39,783 nt of DNA from an uncultured Clostridia bacterium (GCA_947626065.1 CANQQT010000016.1:1-39783); one strand, 5' to 3'. Shown: positions 1-10,543, counted from the first letter of the stretch. Notes: generated by a model from the letters alone, not told the origin. Numbers and translations are program-made.

Positions 1-251
1 GCGGGAATCGCCGCATTTTCCGGAACCCCCGCGGGGGAAGCCGAGCTGACTTCCGGAAGCCCGGCCAGACTCGTCAGCAGCGAGAGAATCCCGGCCAACG
101 CCGCCGTCGAGAGTACCGCGAGCCAGTCGACGCGCTGGAGCAGCGCTTCCGTTCCGATGGTGGCAACAGCCGCCTGCGCGACGGTTTTCAACGCCCGGAT
201 CCCGGCGGCTCTCAGCCATGCGCGGATTTTTTCCTTGTTCATGCTCTTCAT
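1..251 (-). CDS. Phage holin (r1t/LC3-like), C-terminus cut by window start
   Basis: Reverse strand reads MKSMNKEKIRAWLRAAGIRALKTVAQAAVATIGTEALLQRVDWLAVLSTAALAGILSLLTSLAGLPE..., a holin-like pattern; start overlaps upstream stop. Confidence 0.75.
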   Translation of the reverse strand, partial: MKSMNKEKIRAWLRAAGIRALKTVAQAAVATIGTEALLQRVDWLAVLSTAALAGILSLLTSLAGLPEVSSASPAGVPENAAIP

Positions 252-595
252 TTTTTATCCTCTCTTTCTTTTGAGACTTTCCCCGGTGCTTCCTCCGGTA
301 AAGCCATCATTTTCTCAAATAATCTTGTGGCAACATCGTTGCCGCCGAGGGAGTGGTAGCTGTCGTAGGCCTTTTTCAGGGCCTCCTTTCCGTAAATCGG
401 GCAGAAATTGCGCACCATGTATTTTTCATAGGAGCGGATAATTTCTGCCCGTAAGAGGGAACACATCCCTGCTTTTATCGCCTCCTGCTCTTTTCGTTCC
501 TTCTTTAAGAGTCCGAAGAGGAACCAAAAGAGGGAAACCATGCATCCGCATATAAACGGAATCAGCCAGCTGAAAAACAATTGCTTAAAATCCAA
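248..595 (-). CDS. Small phage membrane protein, unknown function
   Basis: 115 aa ORF with N-terminal hydrophobic helix, between fiber and holin genes, overlapping the holin start. Confidence 0.6.
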   Translation of the reverse strand: MDFKQLFFSWLIPFICGCMVSLFWFLFGLLKKERKEQEAIKAGMCSLLRAEIIRSYEKYMVRNFCPIYGKEALKKAYDSYHSLGGNDVATRLFEKMMALPEEAPGKVSKEREDKK

Positions 596-610
596 GGGAA
601 ACCGCCTCCA

Positions 611-2548
611 TCAAACATCATACCTGAGCTGTATATCTTCAATCGCCGGAGTCCATACCATCTCCGGGGATATTTTTTGCAATTTCAAACCGGATATCGT
701 CATATCTCTTGAAAAGATTATGCCTATTTTAAAATCTTCATGGACTGAAAATTGAAAATTCCCGCCCTCTCCTATGCCTTTTAAATACGGGCGGCCATAT
801 TCCGTGTCGTAGAATTTGTTGTATTCAAATCCGGCGGCCTGATAGCTCATAATAAGGCGCATTCCTACAGTGCCATTTCCATTTATTGAAAAAATATAGT
901 CCCCCCCGGAAAATGTTTTTTCAATCAATAGTGCCGCAATGGAGCCGCTCTGTGCGCTTGTGATTTCAATGTGATTGGTGCTTTGAATATAGGCACTACA
1001 ATATTTATAAGTTAAATCATCCCGTGCGATAAGATTTATCCCGGGTATCCCAAGATTCATCCACGTACCGGTTAATGCACCATTTGAAAACGAAACCGGC
1101 ACATTAAAATTGAAATCGCTTTTCCCCCAGTCAAAAACCGGGATTCCTCGATTTACTCGGGCAGTGGCAACCTTTTCTTTCGTCAGCTCGTCGGAAACGC
1201 TCACCTCAACATCAAGGGCGGACGTGTACGCGCTGTCAATGGTCGCTGTTAGCGAATAAGTGTTCCCGGATACCGTCGGAGTCGGCGCGTCAGTCCATCC
1301 CGTGAAGGCTTGCCCTTCATTCTTCCAGCGCATTTTGGCAGAAACGGAATTTTTCACCGTCCCGAAATCGCCATTGAAAAAATTCCCGCTTATCGTCAGC
1401 TTTACCGTGTCGGCAGTTGGTGATTCCCGCGCCGCGCTCAGATTGACGGTAAGCGGAATGTATCGCACATAATCCAAAGTAAAGGACTTTTCGGTGGTGA
1501 ATCCCCGGGAATCCATCGCCGTTACAGATAAATTGTTTCCGTCAACCGCTTCAAACGTCATGGAGCCGCTTGTCTTGCTGATTACTTGTCCCTTGCTTCC
1601 GCAAGTTGCCATGATCCGCAGTATATTCGCGCCTTTTTTGAGCGTTGCTTCCACATTGACGCTCAAGTTTGACGCGCCTAAAACAACCTTCTTTTCGTCA
1701 CCCGTTGCGGCTTTTGTGGCCGCGTTGATATCGGAATATTCAACGACAAGATCCGGTCGGCATACCGTCTGATTCGCCCGCACCGTTATGGTGGTATCAC
1801 GATATCCGAGAGAATTTGCGCCCGAAAAAGTTTCGCATCGAATTGTCAGTTGCATATTCGACGAATCGGAAGAGAGATAATTGTAACAATCTTCCGGAAC
1901 TGTCCATCCCCACTGTCCGGCGGTCGTTCGGGAAACTATTGTTTTGAAATCGCTTTCGCCGGGCATACAGTAGGAAAGCGTATGAACAAAAGAATCGTTT
2001 GAACGGTTAATAACGATGATAGTGCTTGCGCCTATTTCGCAGTCGCTCGCGAAAACAGCGCTCGCCCTCGGTATCGCCGCAAGCTCCGCCGAAACGGTGA
2101 CCGTACCGGTCGCGCCGTTTGACGGGGTAAACCCCGCGCCGCTGACTCTGAATTTCCAAGTCGTACTGAGTGAAACAGAGCGGGAAAGCCCGTTTGTGGC
2201 GTCCACCTGAACGCTCCCCTCCCCGATGAGAGAACGCCGTCTATACCTTTGCCCTCCTTCCGTGAAGTCAATCGTTTCCCATTCGGCAGAAGGGCGGCTT
2301 TCCCCGTAAGTGCTACGAGAAAAAACAGTCGTTCCGTTAATCGTCCCTGAATAGTCTGTCCCGTATCCGTAAAAGGAGGAGTTAATTGTACAAGCGATAT
2401 ATTCTTGTATCGATACCGTATAATAGCCGGTGACGACGTCCGGCACCGCCTTGCCATACAGGAGAATATAATAGTAGTAGCTCCCGCTCTGTGGCTTGAT
2501 TCCCGAAGAGCGTCCCAAATATTGATATTCCGAAGTCAAAGTTGCCAT
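611..2548 (-). CDS. Phage tail fiber / minor structural protein (DUF859-like)
   Basis: 645 aa, beta-rich, at distal end of tail module. Confidence 0.7.
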   Translation of the reverse strand: MATLTSEYQYLGRSSGIKPQSGSYYYYILLYGKAVPDVVTGYYTVSIQEYIACTINSSFYGYGTDYSGTINGTTVFSRSTYGESRPSAEWETIDFTEGGQRYRRRSLIGEGSVQVDATNGLSRSVSLSTTWKFRVSGAGFTPSNGATGTVTVSAELAAIPRASAVFASDCEIGASTIIVINRSNDSFVHTLSYCMPGESDFKTIVSRTTAGQWGWTVPEDCYNYLSSDSSNMQLTIRCETFSGANSLGYRDTTITVRANQTVCRPDLVVEYSDINAATKAATGDEKKVVLGASNLSVNVEATLKKGANILRIMATCGSKGQVISKTSGSMTFEAVDGNNLSVTAMDSRGFTTEKSFTLDYVRYIPLTVNLSAARESPTADTVKLTISGNFFNGDFGTVKNSVSAKMRWKNEGQAFTGWTDAPTPTVSGNTYSLTATIDSAYTSALDVEVSVSDELTKEKVATARVNRGIPVFDWGKSDFNFNVPVSFSNGALTGTWMNLGIPGINLIARDDLTYKYCSAYIQSTNHIEITSAQSGSIAALLIEKTFSGGDYIFSINGNGTVGMRLIMSYQAAGFEYNKFYDTEYGRPYLKGIGEGGNFQFSVHEDFKIGIIFSRDMTISGLKLQKISPEMVWTPAIEDIQLRYDV

Positions 2549-2551
2549 ATT

Positions 2552-4417
2552 TTACCCTCCGATATAGAAACAAGCCGTCCGGACGTCCATGTAATCTTCA
2601 AATCGGGAATTAAGCCCAATCGTCAGATATTTACGCGCCGTCAGGTTCAAGGCGTTCACACCTTCATTTGTCGCCGATAAAATATCGACGTCGTCACGCC
2701 GGACGAAAAATCCCTGCGGGGAAACTCGGCTTGACATCTCCTCGCCCTCTCTGCTTACGTCAAGGCCTTCATCGTTGAACGAAAACCCGGTTTTCGTCGT
2801 CACCTTGTCAACACCGTTTTCGACGATATTTTGCACCGAAATGGAAAGCTCGCTCGCCGTCTGCTCGAACGCCGTCAGCCGTTGCTGAACGTTTTTCTGT
2901 GTCTCGTCAAGTCGGGAATTAGTCTTTTCCTGAAAGTCCGAAACGCTGAACTGAATCCGGCCCTGCTCGACTTCGAGGGCCGTGACGCGCTCCGTGATTC
3001 CGTCGATATACTCTTCAAAGCTGTAATCGCCAACCTTTATCCACTCTGCGTTTACACCCTCCGCCGAAAGTATCCGCGTTATGGTCTCGCCGTCAAGCGT
3101 GATTCCATAAGGGTACGTTTGCCCGCCGTCGTTTGAAATGCCGATTGACTCCGACGTGAATTTGATGACGTTCCGGGAATCCTTTAGCTCCGGCTTGTCG
3201 TGTAGGTAGCGGATGATTGAGCCGTCCGGCTGTTCCTCGTCGGTCTCGAACATTCCGCCCGCTTCCGCCAATCCCTGCGCCAGCTTTTCAACCGCCAGCT
3301 CCCGGTCGGTCTTTTCCTTCTCGAAAAGCGCCGCCGCCTTTTTTTCTACTCTCGAAATATCCTTCTGAGTTTGTGAAGTGTAAACAGGCCGCTCCGCCGC
3401 CGGAGTCTGATTCTTAAAGGTTGTATAACCGGGGATATTAAACTGAACATCGGTTATAAAGGTGAAGTAAGCGTTTCCGCGCCAGTCCGTAACTTTGCAC
3501 GCGTCCATGAACTCAAGAAGAGGATTTGCCGCCGCCTCTCCGCTGAAAGTCCGGAAGGGAACTTCTCCGACGGCCTCGAAAATCCATTGAACAAGGTCGG
3601 CCTCATGCCCGGGAACAAGCGGATTTTCAACATTGAGCAAATACCCGTCCTGCCCTGCTAAAAACTCTTGTTTTTCCTCTTCCTCGCCCTCGACAGTCAT
3701 CTTTACGCCGGTTATTTTCGTGTCGCTGTAGCCAATTGTGGGGGCTTTGAAATCGGATATAATCGGCAAGCTCTCGTCCTCTGCCGATTCTTTTATCCCA
3801 TACGGCAGAATTTCAAGCCTGTTGCGGTTATCAATCCGCGCGTTGCCACAAGCCAACATCGCTATTTGCCCGATAACATCCCGGAAAGTGCCGGTTGGCG
3901 CGGTCTCTATCATAAAGTCGTCATGGGGAAAAGAGGTAGAAAGAAGATTGATATCACAGGTAGAGCAGACATCCCGGAGAACCGCCCCGGCGGTCTGAGG
4001 GAACACAAGCGCGGAGCTGTACTCCTTATCGGCCTTGTACATATCGTCATATGCTGTTATAACGATTGACTGCCCGTAAGTCTCCGGCGTTATGACGGTA
4101 TACGTGCCTTTTTCGACTCTTTCCTTACCTTCTGAAAGGGCAAAGTCAAGATAAATCCGAATCTTCGCCCCAAGAAAGCCCACGTTTTTATACTTTTCGT
4201 CCTCGTTCAGAATCTCAAGGGAAAGCGTTTTTTGAACCGCCGTTCCGATGGGGAAAGAGGAGCTGCCCGGCCCGTCCGTTATGCTGTTGTTGTTCGCCGA
4301 AATTTCGGAAGCGTCAAGAACGATTTCCGAACCGTCCGGGAAAGTTATTTCCGCCCCGCACACGAAATTCCGGTTTTCGCTCATCTTCTCGCGAAATTCT
4401 TCGCTTACATTTATCAT
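2552..4417 (-). CDS. Tail tip / baseplate protein (Tal-like)
   Basis: 621 aa, N-terminal tail-protein-like region and coiled coil before C-terminus; position after distal tail gene. Confidence 0.65.
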   Translation of the reverse strand: MINVSEEFREKMSENRNFVCGAEITFPDGSEIVLDASEISANNNSITDGPGSSSFPIGTAVQKTLSLEILNEDEKYKNVGFLGAKIRIYLDFALSEGKERVEKGTYTVITPETYGQSIVITAYDDMYKADKEYSSALVFPQTAGAVLRDVCSTCDINLLSTSFPHDDFMIETAPTGTFRDVIGQIAMLACGNARIDNRNRLEILPYGIKESAEDESLPIISDFKAPTIGYSDTKITGVKMTVEGEEEEKQEFLAGQDGYLLNVENPLVPGHEADLVQWIFEAVGEVPFRTFSGEAAANPLLEFMDACKVTDWRGNAYFTFITDVQFNIPGYTTFKNQTPAAERPVYTSQTQKDISRVEKKAAALFEKEKTDRELAVEKLAQGLAEAGGMFETDEEQPDGSIIRYLHDKPELKDSRNVIKFTSESIGISNDGGQTYPYGITLDGETITRILSAEGVNAEWIKVGDYSFEEYIDGITERVTALEVEQGRIQFSVSDFQEKTNSRLDETQKNVQQRLTAFEQTASELSISVQNIVENGVDKVTTKTGFSFNDEGLDVSREGEEMSSRVSPQGFFVRRDDVDILSATNEGVNALNLTARKYLTIGLNSRFEDYMDVRTACFYIGG

Positions 4418-4800
4418 GACTGCTTCTCCAGCGGGACGATATCCACGGCGTTAAAGGAAAGCGAAGAAATCGTTTCCCCGTCCTCTTCAAGCGTCCCGAT
4501 ATTTAAACTCCCTTGTCCGGTATAGCATTTAACCGTCATCCACTTACCGAAAAACGGATTGAACACGAAAAGGGAATACTTCTTTGCCACAATGAGCTGA
4601 AGAATCTTCCGCGCCTCCTCGACGGGGATATCTGTCGCAGAATAGGCGAAAGACTCCGTCGTGAACATCTCCGTGAAATACCCCGTCCCGTCCTGCGCCC
4701 TCGCGCTGTCCGGTGTGTAGGTGACTTCATAGCTCCACGCCATATCCCGGTCAGGTTGCCATATCTCGGTATCGTTTATCTTGATAACATTCTGAGCCAT
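4414..4800 (-). CDS. Small tail protein (distal-tail position)
   Basis: 128 aa ORF between tape measure and tail tip genes. Confidence 0.6.
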   Translation of the reverse strand: MAQNVIKINDTEIWQPDRDMAWSYEVTYTPDSARAQDGTGYFTEMFTTESFAYSATDIPVEEARKILQLIVAKKYSLFVFNPFFGKWMTVKCYTGQGSLNIGTLEEDGETISSLSFNAVDIVPLEKQS

Positions 4801-4811
4801 TCTTTCACCCC

Positions 4812-7748
4812 TTACAGAACCTCAAAAGGATTGACGCCCATCTGACTTCTGACAAGCCGCGCCTCTTCGATAATCTCTTCAAACAGCGTTCTGCGGTTAA
4901 TCTGAGCGACAAAACGGTAAACAGAACCGGCGTTTGACTTCCCGCCCAATTCTTCGCGGAAAATCTTTCGGAGAAGGTTTTCCGGCGTTTCAATGTTCGT
5001 TCCGCTCCGTTGATCTCCGAGAATCGCGGCAAAGGGAGCATTTGGTGGAATAACAGCGCCGGTTGCAAGGCGCGGGATTTGAGGAACGGTGAGTTCGTTT
5101 ATCCAGTCAAACGGTTTTATTTTTAAAATGCTGATTCCCTTTAGCTTACGGAGAACGGCGTTAATGCCGTTGAACGGCTGTTCAATTACCCAGTTTATTC
5201 CGTCAATCAGGGTATTTAACAACCCGGCAAGCGCGTTTTTCAGGCCTTCCCAAGCCTCGCCCCAGTCTCCTTCAAAAATACCGGTTATAAAATCGAATAC
5301 ACCCGTCAGCACATTCTTGATATCCTCAATCAAGTTTTTTACCGTGCCTATAATGCTGTCGAAAGTGGGCTTGACAGATTCCCAGATAAAGTTCACAAGA
5401 GGCTCAAGAATCTTGTCCCATAACCATTTCAGAACGGCTATAATCTTGTTCCACGCGGGAAGCAGAACTCGTCTAACATACGCGACAACAGCGCGCCATG
5501 CCGAAAGAAATACCGATATCAGAAAATCCCCAAGAGGCACAAGAACGTTGTTCCAAAGCTGGTCGAGCACGTAGGAAATAATAGAGATAACCGGCTCTAA
5601 AGCATCCTTAAGAAATGCTCCAAGAGGCACAAGGACGTTTTCCCACAAGTCTTTTGCGACGTCTTTCAAATCAGAAATAACGGTTGCGCAAGCGTCAATC
5701 GCGGGGTTTATGAAATCTCGCCAAGTGCTGACAAACGCGCTCATCAGGAAATCCGTAAGAGGAGAAAGAGTATCCATCAAAGAATTAAATCCGGCGGTCA
5801 AGTCCGGCAACATTGTGCCCGTCAGATAGCCGATAGATTCCTTGATAGAATCGGTCGCGTTTGAAAGGCCTTCCATCGTCCCGGCGGCGGCCTGCGACAT
5901 CTCGTCCTTGTGTTCGTTGAAAATCCCCGTGAACTGACTTACAATATTCAGAAGATTTGTTGAGACAAATTCCCCGATTCCGGTGAATAAGTCGGCAAAT
6001 ATCGAAAGCGTATTCGCGGTGACTTGCTGTGCCGTTTCGCTTCCGAAAACGGAAAACACCTCGGCAATACCTTGCGACAAGCTCCCTTGAAGCGTATAAA
6101 GGGAAGCGCCGACGTCAAACATCTTCGTGAGACGTTGGGAAATCTTCGGCCCGTCGGATTCCAAAAATTTGCTGATTCCTCCGGTCAGATTTTGGCCAAT
6201 CGTCGCCCCAATGCTCGCAATCGAGCCGGCCACTTGTCCAAAATAGCGGGAAACAGATTCCGCAAAATTCGACGCGGAAGAGGATAATTCAGGGCTTGAA
6301 AACATTCCGGAAAGCTCTTGTGCGATTCCCTGAATATTGCTCTTTATGCTGTCAAATTTGGGGGAAATATCGCCGAGCCCGTCCTTGAATCCGGACGAAA
6401 AGACAGACGCAAGCTTTTTTGCCTGTTTTACGATTCCCTGTATCTTTTTCGCGATAGAATCGAAAATGGAAGAGCCTTTTTCCGCAGATGAAAAATCCAC
6501 TTCCGGAACAATCGTTTGAATCGCCCCGGAACTTCCGGCAGAAGAGCTTGCGCCGCTTGCCGCCTCCGGTTCCGAATACTTGTTAATCTCATCAAGCCCG
6601 GAAAGATAGCCGTTTTGAGCCTTTTCCGCTTCTTCCACCGATTCCGTTATCTCGTTGAAAGAACCGGCTACTGCTCCGTTGCTTTCGACTGCCTGTTCTG
6701 CCGCGTCTGCTCCTGTCAGAACTTGCGTAAAATGTAGAAAAGCGTCGGCGGCCTGTTGCAAGTATCCAATAAGCTGATTCAGGCTAACAAGAAGAGGCTT
6801 CAACACGTTAATGAGGCCCTGCCCAAGCGTGGCCTTTAGGCTGTTGAACTGCTCCGAAAGGATACGCGTCTGATTCGCCCATCCGTCCGAAGTCCGCGCG
6901 AAATCCCCTTGCGCCCCGCTTGTGGCGTTCAGCAAATAGTTATACCGAAGAAGAGCTTGCTCCTGTTGCGTCATCGCGTTGTACGACTTCGTGATACCCT
7001 GAGAAAGCGCGAATTGCTCAAGGTTTGCCACGTTCAGGTTGATTCCAAGCTGTTTCAGAGGCTCTGTTTCCCCTGAAATCCCTGAACGGATTTTCGCGAA
7101 AGCCTCTTCTGCGTCAAGGTTATAAAAGGACGCCATATCACCGGCAAGCCCGGCAATACTCATACCCATATCTGCCGCTTGCCGTTCGCTGAATCCCATG
7201 GATTTCAGCATCGCACCCATGGTAGAAGAGAATTGTTTCGCGGAGGTCTCGGAAAGCCCGAATTGCTTTATCGCGTTTTTCGCAAAGTCGTTAATTTCTC
7301 CGTTCAGATCTCCAAACGTGACGTCGACCACGTTCTGAACTTCTGCAAGGTCTGAGCCAAGCGCAATTGACTCCTTGCCGAAAGAAACAAGCTTGTGGAC
7401 TGCAAAGGCCCCGGCCATAAGTTTTGCTATTTTTTTAATAGCAGAAGAAAGGGAAGACAGTCCTCCGCCAGCGGCGGATTTTGCCTCGTTTCCAAGCTCT
7501 CTTGTGCTTTGAGAAGTGTTTTTTGTTTCCTTGCCGTACTCCTTCATTTTTTGAGTTATATCGGCATTTGGAGCCAGTGAAAGCCCTTCGACAGAGGAAG
7601 ACTTGAGAGAATCGGCCATGCCCTTCACAGATTTCTCGGCCTTGTCCACCATATCCTTAATCCGCTGTTCGACTTTTTCGGCACCGCCTTCTACGCCGTC
7701 GGTGTTGATTTTTGTATTTATATATACCGCGCCGTCTTCGTTTGCCAT
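4812..7748 (-). CDS. Phage tail tape measure protein
   Basis: 978 aa with long helical regions and hydrophobic segments; largest gene in tail module. Confidence 0.9.
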   Translation of the reverse strand: MANEDGAVYINTKINTDGVEGGAEKVEQRIKDMVDKAEKSVKGMADSLKSSSVEGLSLAPNADITQKMKEYGKETKNTSQSTRELGNEAKSAAGGGLSSLSSAIKKIAKLMAGAFAVHKLVSFGKESIALGSDLAEVQNVVDVTFGDLNGEINDFAKNAIKQFGLSETSAKQFSSTMGAMLKSMGFSERQAADMGMSIAGLAGDMASFYNLDAEEAFAKIRSGISGETEPLKQLGINLNVANLEQFALSQGITKSYNAMTQQEQALLRYNYLLNATSGAQGDFARTSDGWANQTRILSEQFNSLKATLGQGLINVLKPLLVSLNQLIGYLQQAADAFLHFTQVLTGADAAEQAVESNGAVAGSFNEITESVEEAEKAQNGYLSGLDEINKYSEPEAASGASSSAGSSGAIQTIVPEVDFSSAEKGSSIFDSIAKKIQGIVKQAKKLASVFSSGFKDGLGDISPKFDSIKSNIQGIAQELSGMFSSPELSSSASNFAESVSRYFGQVAGSIASIGATIGQNLTGGISKFLESDGPKISQRLTKMFDVGASLYTLQGSLSQGIAEVFSVFGSETAQQVTANTLSIFADLFTGIGEFVSTNLLNIVSQFTGIFNEHKDEMSQAAAGTMEGLSNATDSIKESIGYLTGTMLPDLTAGFNSLMDTLSPLTDFLMSAFVSTWRDFINPAIDACATVISDLKDVAKDLWENVLVPLGAFLKDALEPVISIISYVLDQLWNNVLVPLGDFLISVFLSAWRAVVAYVRRVLLPAWNKIIAVLKWLWDKILEPLVNFIWESVKPTFDSIIGTVKNLIEDIKNVLTGVFDFITGIFEGDWGEAWEGLKNALAGLLNTLIDGINWVIEQPFNGINAVLRKLKGISILKIKPFDWINELTVPQIPRLATGAVIPPNAPFAAILGDQRSGTNIETPENLLRKIFREELGGKSNAGSVYRFVAQINRRTLFEEIIEEARLVRSQMGVNPFEVL

Positions 7749-7769
7749 TCTGTCCCCCTCCTTCCTGTC

Positions 7770-8351
7770 TTATTTTTTGCTCTTGAATCCGAACAGCTTT
7801 CGCAATTCTTCTTTTTCGTCGTTGCTCCGCTGTTCCTTCGGCTTCAAGTCAATAAGCGCTTTGTTCGCTCTATAAAATTCTTGCTCGTATTTTTCAAGCT
7901 TCTTTCGCTTCGACTTTTTTAGGCGAATCGAAAGAACTTCCGAAAAAAGGCTTTCGCCGATTCCATAATAAGCTGCAAGGAATCGCCACCAATGAAGAGG
8001 CGCCGGGTCTCGGATATCTCTCCCCAGCTGTGCGCTCATCGGGGCCGCCATAATCGGCGCGTCCTGCTCCCAGTCCATCAACCGGGCGTGCTGAGTCTTT
8101 TCCTCCGGCATTCCCATGTTGAAAAACGATACTGCGCCATTCATTAGTGCTTCCTTTTCGTCTGCGGGGGGCATTCTGTCTATATCGTAATCTTCATACA
8201 GTAACGAAAGGCAGATTTCCCATTTTTCGTCATCTTCGTATTCCGGACTGTCGAAAAATTTGAAAATGGTAAGAACATTTCGGAAATCCGTCCGAATCTT
8301 CCACTTTTTGCCCCCCGCTTCCACGGAATCGGGTAACTCCCAGACGTTCAC
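7770..8351 (-). CDS. Bacteriophage Gp15-like protein (tail assembly chaperone position)
   Basis: 193 aa, MNVWELPDSVEAGGKKWKIRTDFRNVLTIFKFF pattern typical of Gp15 family; just upstream of tape measure; GTGA overlap with preceding gene. Confidence 0.75.
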   Translation of the reverse strand: MNVWELPDSVEAGGKKWKIRTDFRNVLTIFKFFDSPEYEDDEKWEICLSLLYEDYDIDRMPPADEKEALMNGAVSFFNMGMPEEKTQHARLMDWEQDAPIMAAPMSAQLGRDIRDPAPLHWWRFLAAYYGIGESLFSEVLSIRLKKSKRKKLEKYEQEFYRANKALIDLKPKEQRSNDEKEELRKLFGFKSKK

Positions 8352-8767
8352 GACTTATAGGGCGCAACCGCTTTTCTGATTTTCGCCTTTTTCCTTGCCA
8401 CCCTCTGCTTCGTCACCTTCTCAATCAGGGCGCCGATTCCTTCGAGGACAACTTCCACATAGAAGTCGCCGCTTTCCGTAAGCGTCAGAGGGTTGCACTT
8501 CGCGAAAACGTCCGCAGAAACAGGAAATCCGAGAAGATAGTCTATCAGCTCTTTCATCTTGTCCGAAATGGCAAGAATCGCGTCGGAGTCCGGCTTGTCG
8601 GGAATCTTAATCGCTTCGAGCTCGTCCAGCGTGTGCTGGTATCGCGTTAAGATATCGATATCGTTAGGGTTGAACGTCAAATTCCCGATAACTTCGCCAT
8701 CACTGTCAATAATCGGCGCGGTAATCTTACCGGTGCTTACTCTTAATTCAAGGACTTCCTGTTCCAT
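8348..8767 (-). CDS. Tail assembly protein (first chaperone position)
   Basis: 139 aa ORF between major tail and Gp15-like genes. Confidence 0.6.
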   Translation of the reverse strand: MEQEVLELRVSTGKITAPIIDSDGEVIGNLTFNPNDIDILTRYQHTLDELEAIKIPDKPDSDAILAISDKMKELIDYLLGFPVSADVFAKCNPLTLTESGDFYVEVVLEGIGALIEKVTKQRVARKKAKIRKAVAPYKS

Positions 8768-8804
8768 GTTCTTTTCCCTCCGTTTTTGTGCGTCTGTTTT
8801 TTGC

Positions 8805-9377
8805 TTACTTGCTCAAGCCGGAAAGGCCCTCGGTCTTACCGACTGCGACAGAATTTCTCATGGAAAGCGCAACCGGCATCGCCCCGGCCTTATAGGTCGG
8901 AACTCCTTCTGCCAGCGTGACATATCCCTTTTCGGAAGCTCCATCTTCGGAAACGTTAAAGGGAATATTCACGCCTTCCGTGCCGCCGCCGTAGCTCTGA
9001 GGCTTTACGATGACTTCGCGGACAAAGGCCAGATGATTTTCTTTTCCCGAATCCTCGACAATAACTTCCAACATAAGCGTTTTACAGTCATCGCCCTTCT
9101 TGCGCTCCAGCGCGATATCCCGAAGCTTTTCATACAGCTCGTTGTCGGGGTCAGCATAGAACGGATCCGCGTCCATGCTCGGCTCATAGCCGTTGTCAAT
9201 AGTCTTTGTCTGCCCCAGAATGTTCTTCATCGTGCTTGTGTCGGGATTAAGCTCTTCGGTCATCTCCTCGATATCGTCGCCAATAAGTACCCATTTAGCC
9301 TCGCCCGCCGCGCTTACCTTTTTTCCAAAATTCGCGTCGATATAGTGCGCGAGGGCTTCTCTGTTCAGTTTTGCCAT
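8805..9377 (-). CDS. Major tail protein
   Basis: 190 aa; position after minor capsid/terminator genes, before chaperones. Confidence 0.65.
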   Translation of the reverse strand: MAKLNREALAHYIDANFGKKVSAAGEAKWVLIGDDIEEMTEELNPDTSTMKNILGQTKTIDNGYEPSMDADPFYADPDNELYEKLRDIALERKKGDDCKTLMLEVIVEDSGKENHLAFVREVIVKPQSYGGGTEGVNIPFNVSEDGASEKGYVTLAEGVPTYKAGAMPVALSMRNSVAVGKTEGLSGLSK

Positions 9378-9380
9378 TTC

Positions 9381-9902
9381 TCAGTGCTCCTTTTCCGCCC
9401 TTACGGGCTTGAATGTATTTGTATATTCAACCGTCGCCGGTAGAATCCAATCCTGCACGCCGTCCGGGTTTGGCTCCGTCCCGTAAGCGTTCATGCGTGT
9501 TATTCTCGTTATCTCGCGGCCCTGCGAAAGGGCGGGGAATCCCTGCCTCTGAACCGCCTTCCCGTTTATAACTGCAACTTCGCCGCATAACCATTTGCCG
9601 ATGGCGTCAAGCGTCGCCTGAACGGCCAACTTTTGGCTCTCCTGCGTGCTTGCCGTTCGATACACCACCAAAAACGGGTATTGGCAGGTCTGAATTACCC
9701 GCCCTGTAATCGTCCGCTTCTCGGTCATCACAAGCGCCCCACTGTCGGACGAAAACGCGATGCCGGAATCCTTTCCCAATTCCTCGAAAAGGATATCCCG
9801 CCCGATTATCTCGGAGAAATCGGTCATCATGGAAAGCACCGCCCGGGTCAGCCCTTCGTAACCTTCGCCGTCAATCCCTATCGGCTTTGTCTGTTCCGGC
9901 AT
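9381..9902 (-). CDS. Head-tail joining / tail terminator protein
   Basis: ORF trimmed to MPEQTKPIGIDGEGYEGL start, adjacent to upstream gene stop. Confidence 0.6.
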   Translation of the reverse strand: MPEQTKPIGIDGEGYEGLTRAVLSMMTDFSEIIGRDILFEELGKDSGIAFSSDSGALVMTEKRTITGRVIQTCQYPFLVVYRTASTQESQKLAVQATLDAIGKWLCGEVAVINGKAVQRQGFPALSQGREITRITRMNAYGTEPNPDGVQDWILPATVEYTNTFKPVRAEKEH

Positions 9903-10360
9903 TATTCGTTCCCCCTCATCGCGTTTTGCGCCTGCTGAATCCAGCTTTTCAAATCGGCATTTTTCGCCGCGTCGAACCAATGGGCCGTCACATCCGGGTT
10001 TGCGTGCGTGCTGTACTGCAACTTCTTGCCACTCAAAACCTTTCTATGATTCGGTTTCGCCCACGCTGAGCCGGTCTCTTCGTCCACCATCGCGTTTCCC
10101 TCGTAGAGGAATCGCCCCATCGGAGGAGCCGCCGCGCAGACTCTCCCAGTCCCGGAAAGCGCGGCGCTCATCGCCCGCGTTACGTGTATAAACACACCGG
10201 ACTGCAGGGGCATAAACTTTACCATACTTGTCATGACGGCGGAATCAAGCGCGAATTGCGCTCGATTACAATTCTTTTCGATTCTCCGGAAGCTGATTTC
10301 CGCATGGACGTTGCCGTCCTTTATGCTTAAATCTTTTAACTTTAAAATGTTCTCTGCCAT
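9902..10360 (-). CDS. Minor capsid protein (Minor_capsid_2-like)
   Basis: ORF trimmed to MAENILKLKDLSIKDGNVHAEISFRRIEKN...; the upstream part of the ORF is read-through of the RNA-like region. Confidence 0.65.
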   Translation of the reverse strand: MAENILKLKDLSIKDGNVHAEISFRRIEKNCNRAQFALDSAVMTSMVKFMPLQSGVFIHVTRAMSAALSGTGRVCAAAPPMGRFLYEGNAMVDEETGSAWAKPNHRKVLSGKKLQYSTHANPDVTAHWFDAAKNADLKSWIQQAQNAMRGNE

Positions 10361-10400
10361 AGTTAATACTTGTAATCGTACCCGGCGGCCTTTCATAATG

Positions 10401-10430
10401 AAAAAAGGATATACCAACATGGGTATATCC
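10401..10430 (-). terminator. Rho-independent terminator after tRNA-like RNA 2
   Basis: Minus strand: GGATATACC-CATGTT-GGTATATCC followed by TTTTTT; 9-bp perfect stem. Confidence 0.8.
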
Positions 10431-10435
10431 CTCAG

Positions 10436-10506
10436 AAAGGCACCCGGATTTGGACCGGGAAAATGCTCCGAATCGAGCCGTTTTACCAGACTTAAACTAT
10501 GCCTTT
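10436..10506 (-). ncRNA. tRNA-like RNA 2 (shortened anticodon arm)
   Basis: Minus strand parses as AAAGGCA-TA-GTTT(AAGTCTGGTA)AAAC-G-GCTC(GATTCG)GAGC-ATTTT-CCCGG(TCCAAAT)CCGGG-TGCCTTT: 7-bp acceptor, 4-bp D stem, 5-bp T stem with 7-nt loop; anticodon arm 14 nt instead of 17; no CCA. Confidence 0.65.
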
Positions 10507-10514
10507 CCAAGGTG

Positions 10515-10542
10515 ATTATACCGCAATTTTGGTATATCCCAA
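10515..10542 (-). promoter_or_regulatory. Candidate sigma-A promoter for tRNA-like RNA 2
   Basis: TTGGGA-N16-TATAAT on minus strand; predicted start about 2 nt before acceptor stem. Confidence 0.5.
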
Positions 10543-10543
10543 T

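Noticed and set aside
8559-9443. 294-aa plus-strand ORF
   Set aside because: Antisense to major tail and chaperone genes; no recognisable features.
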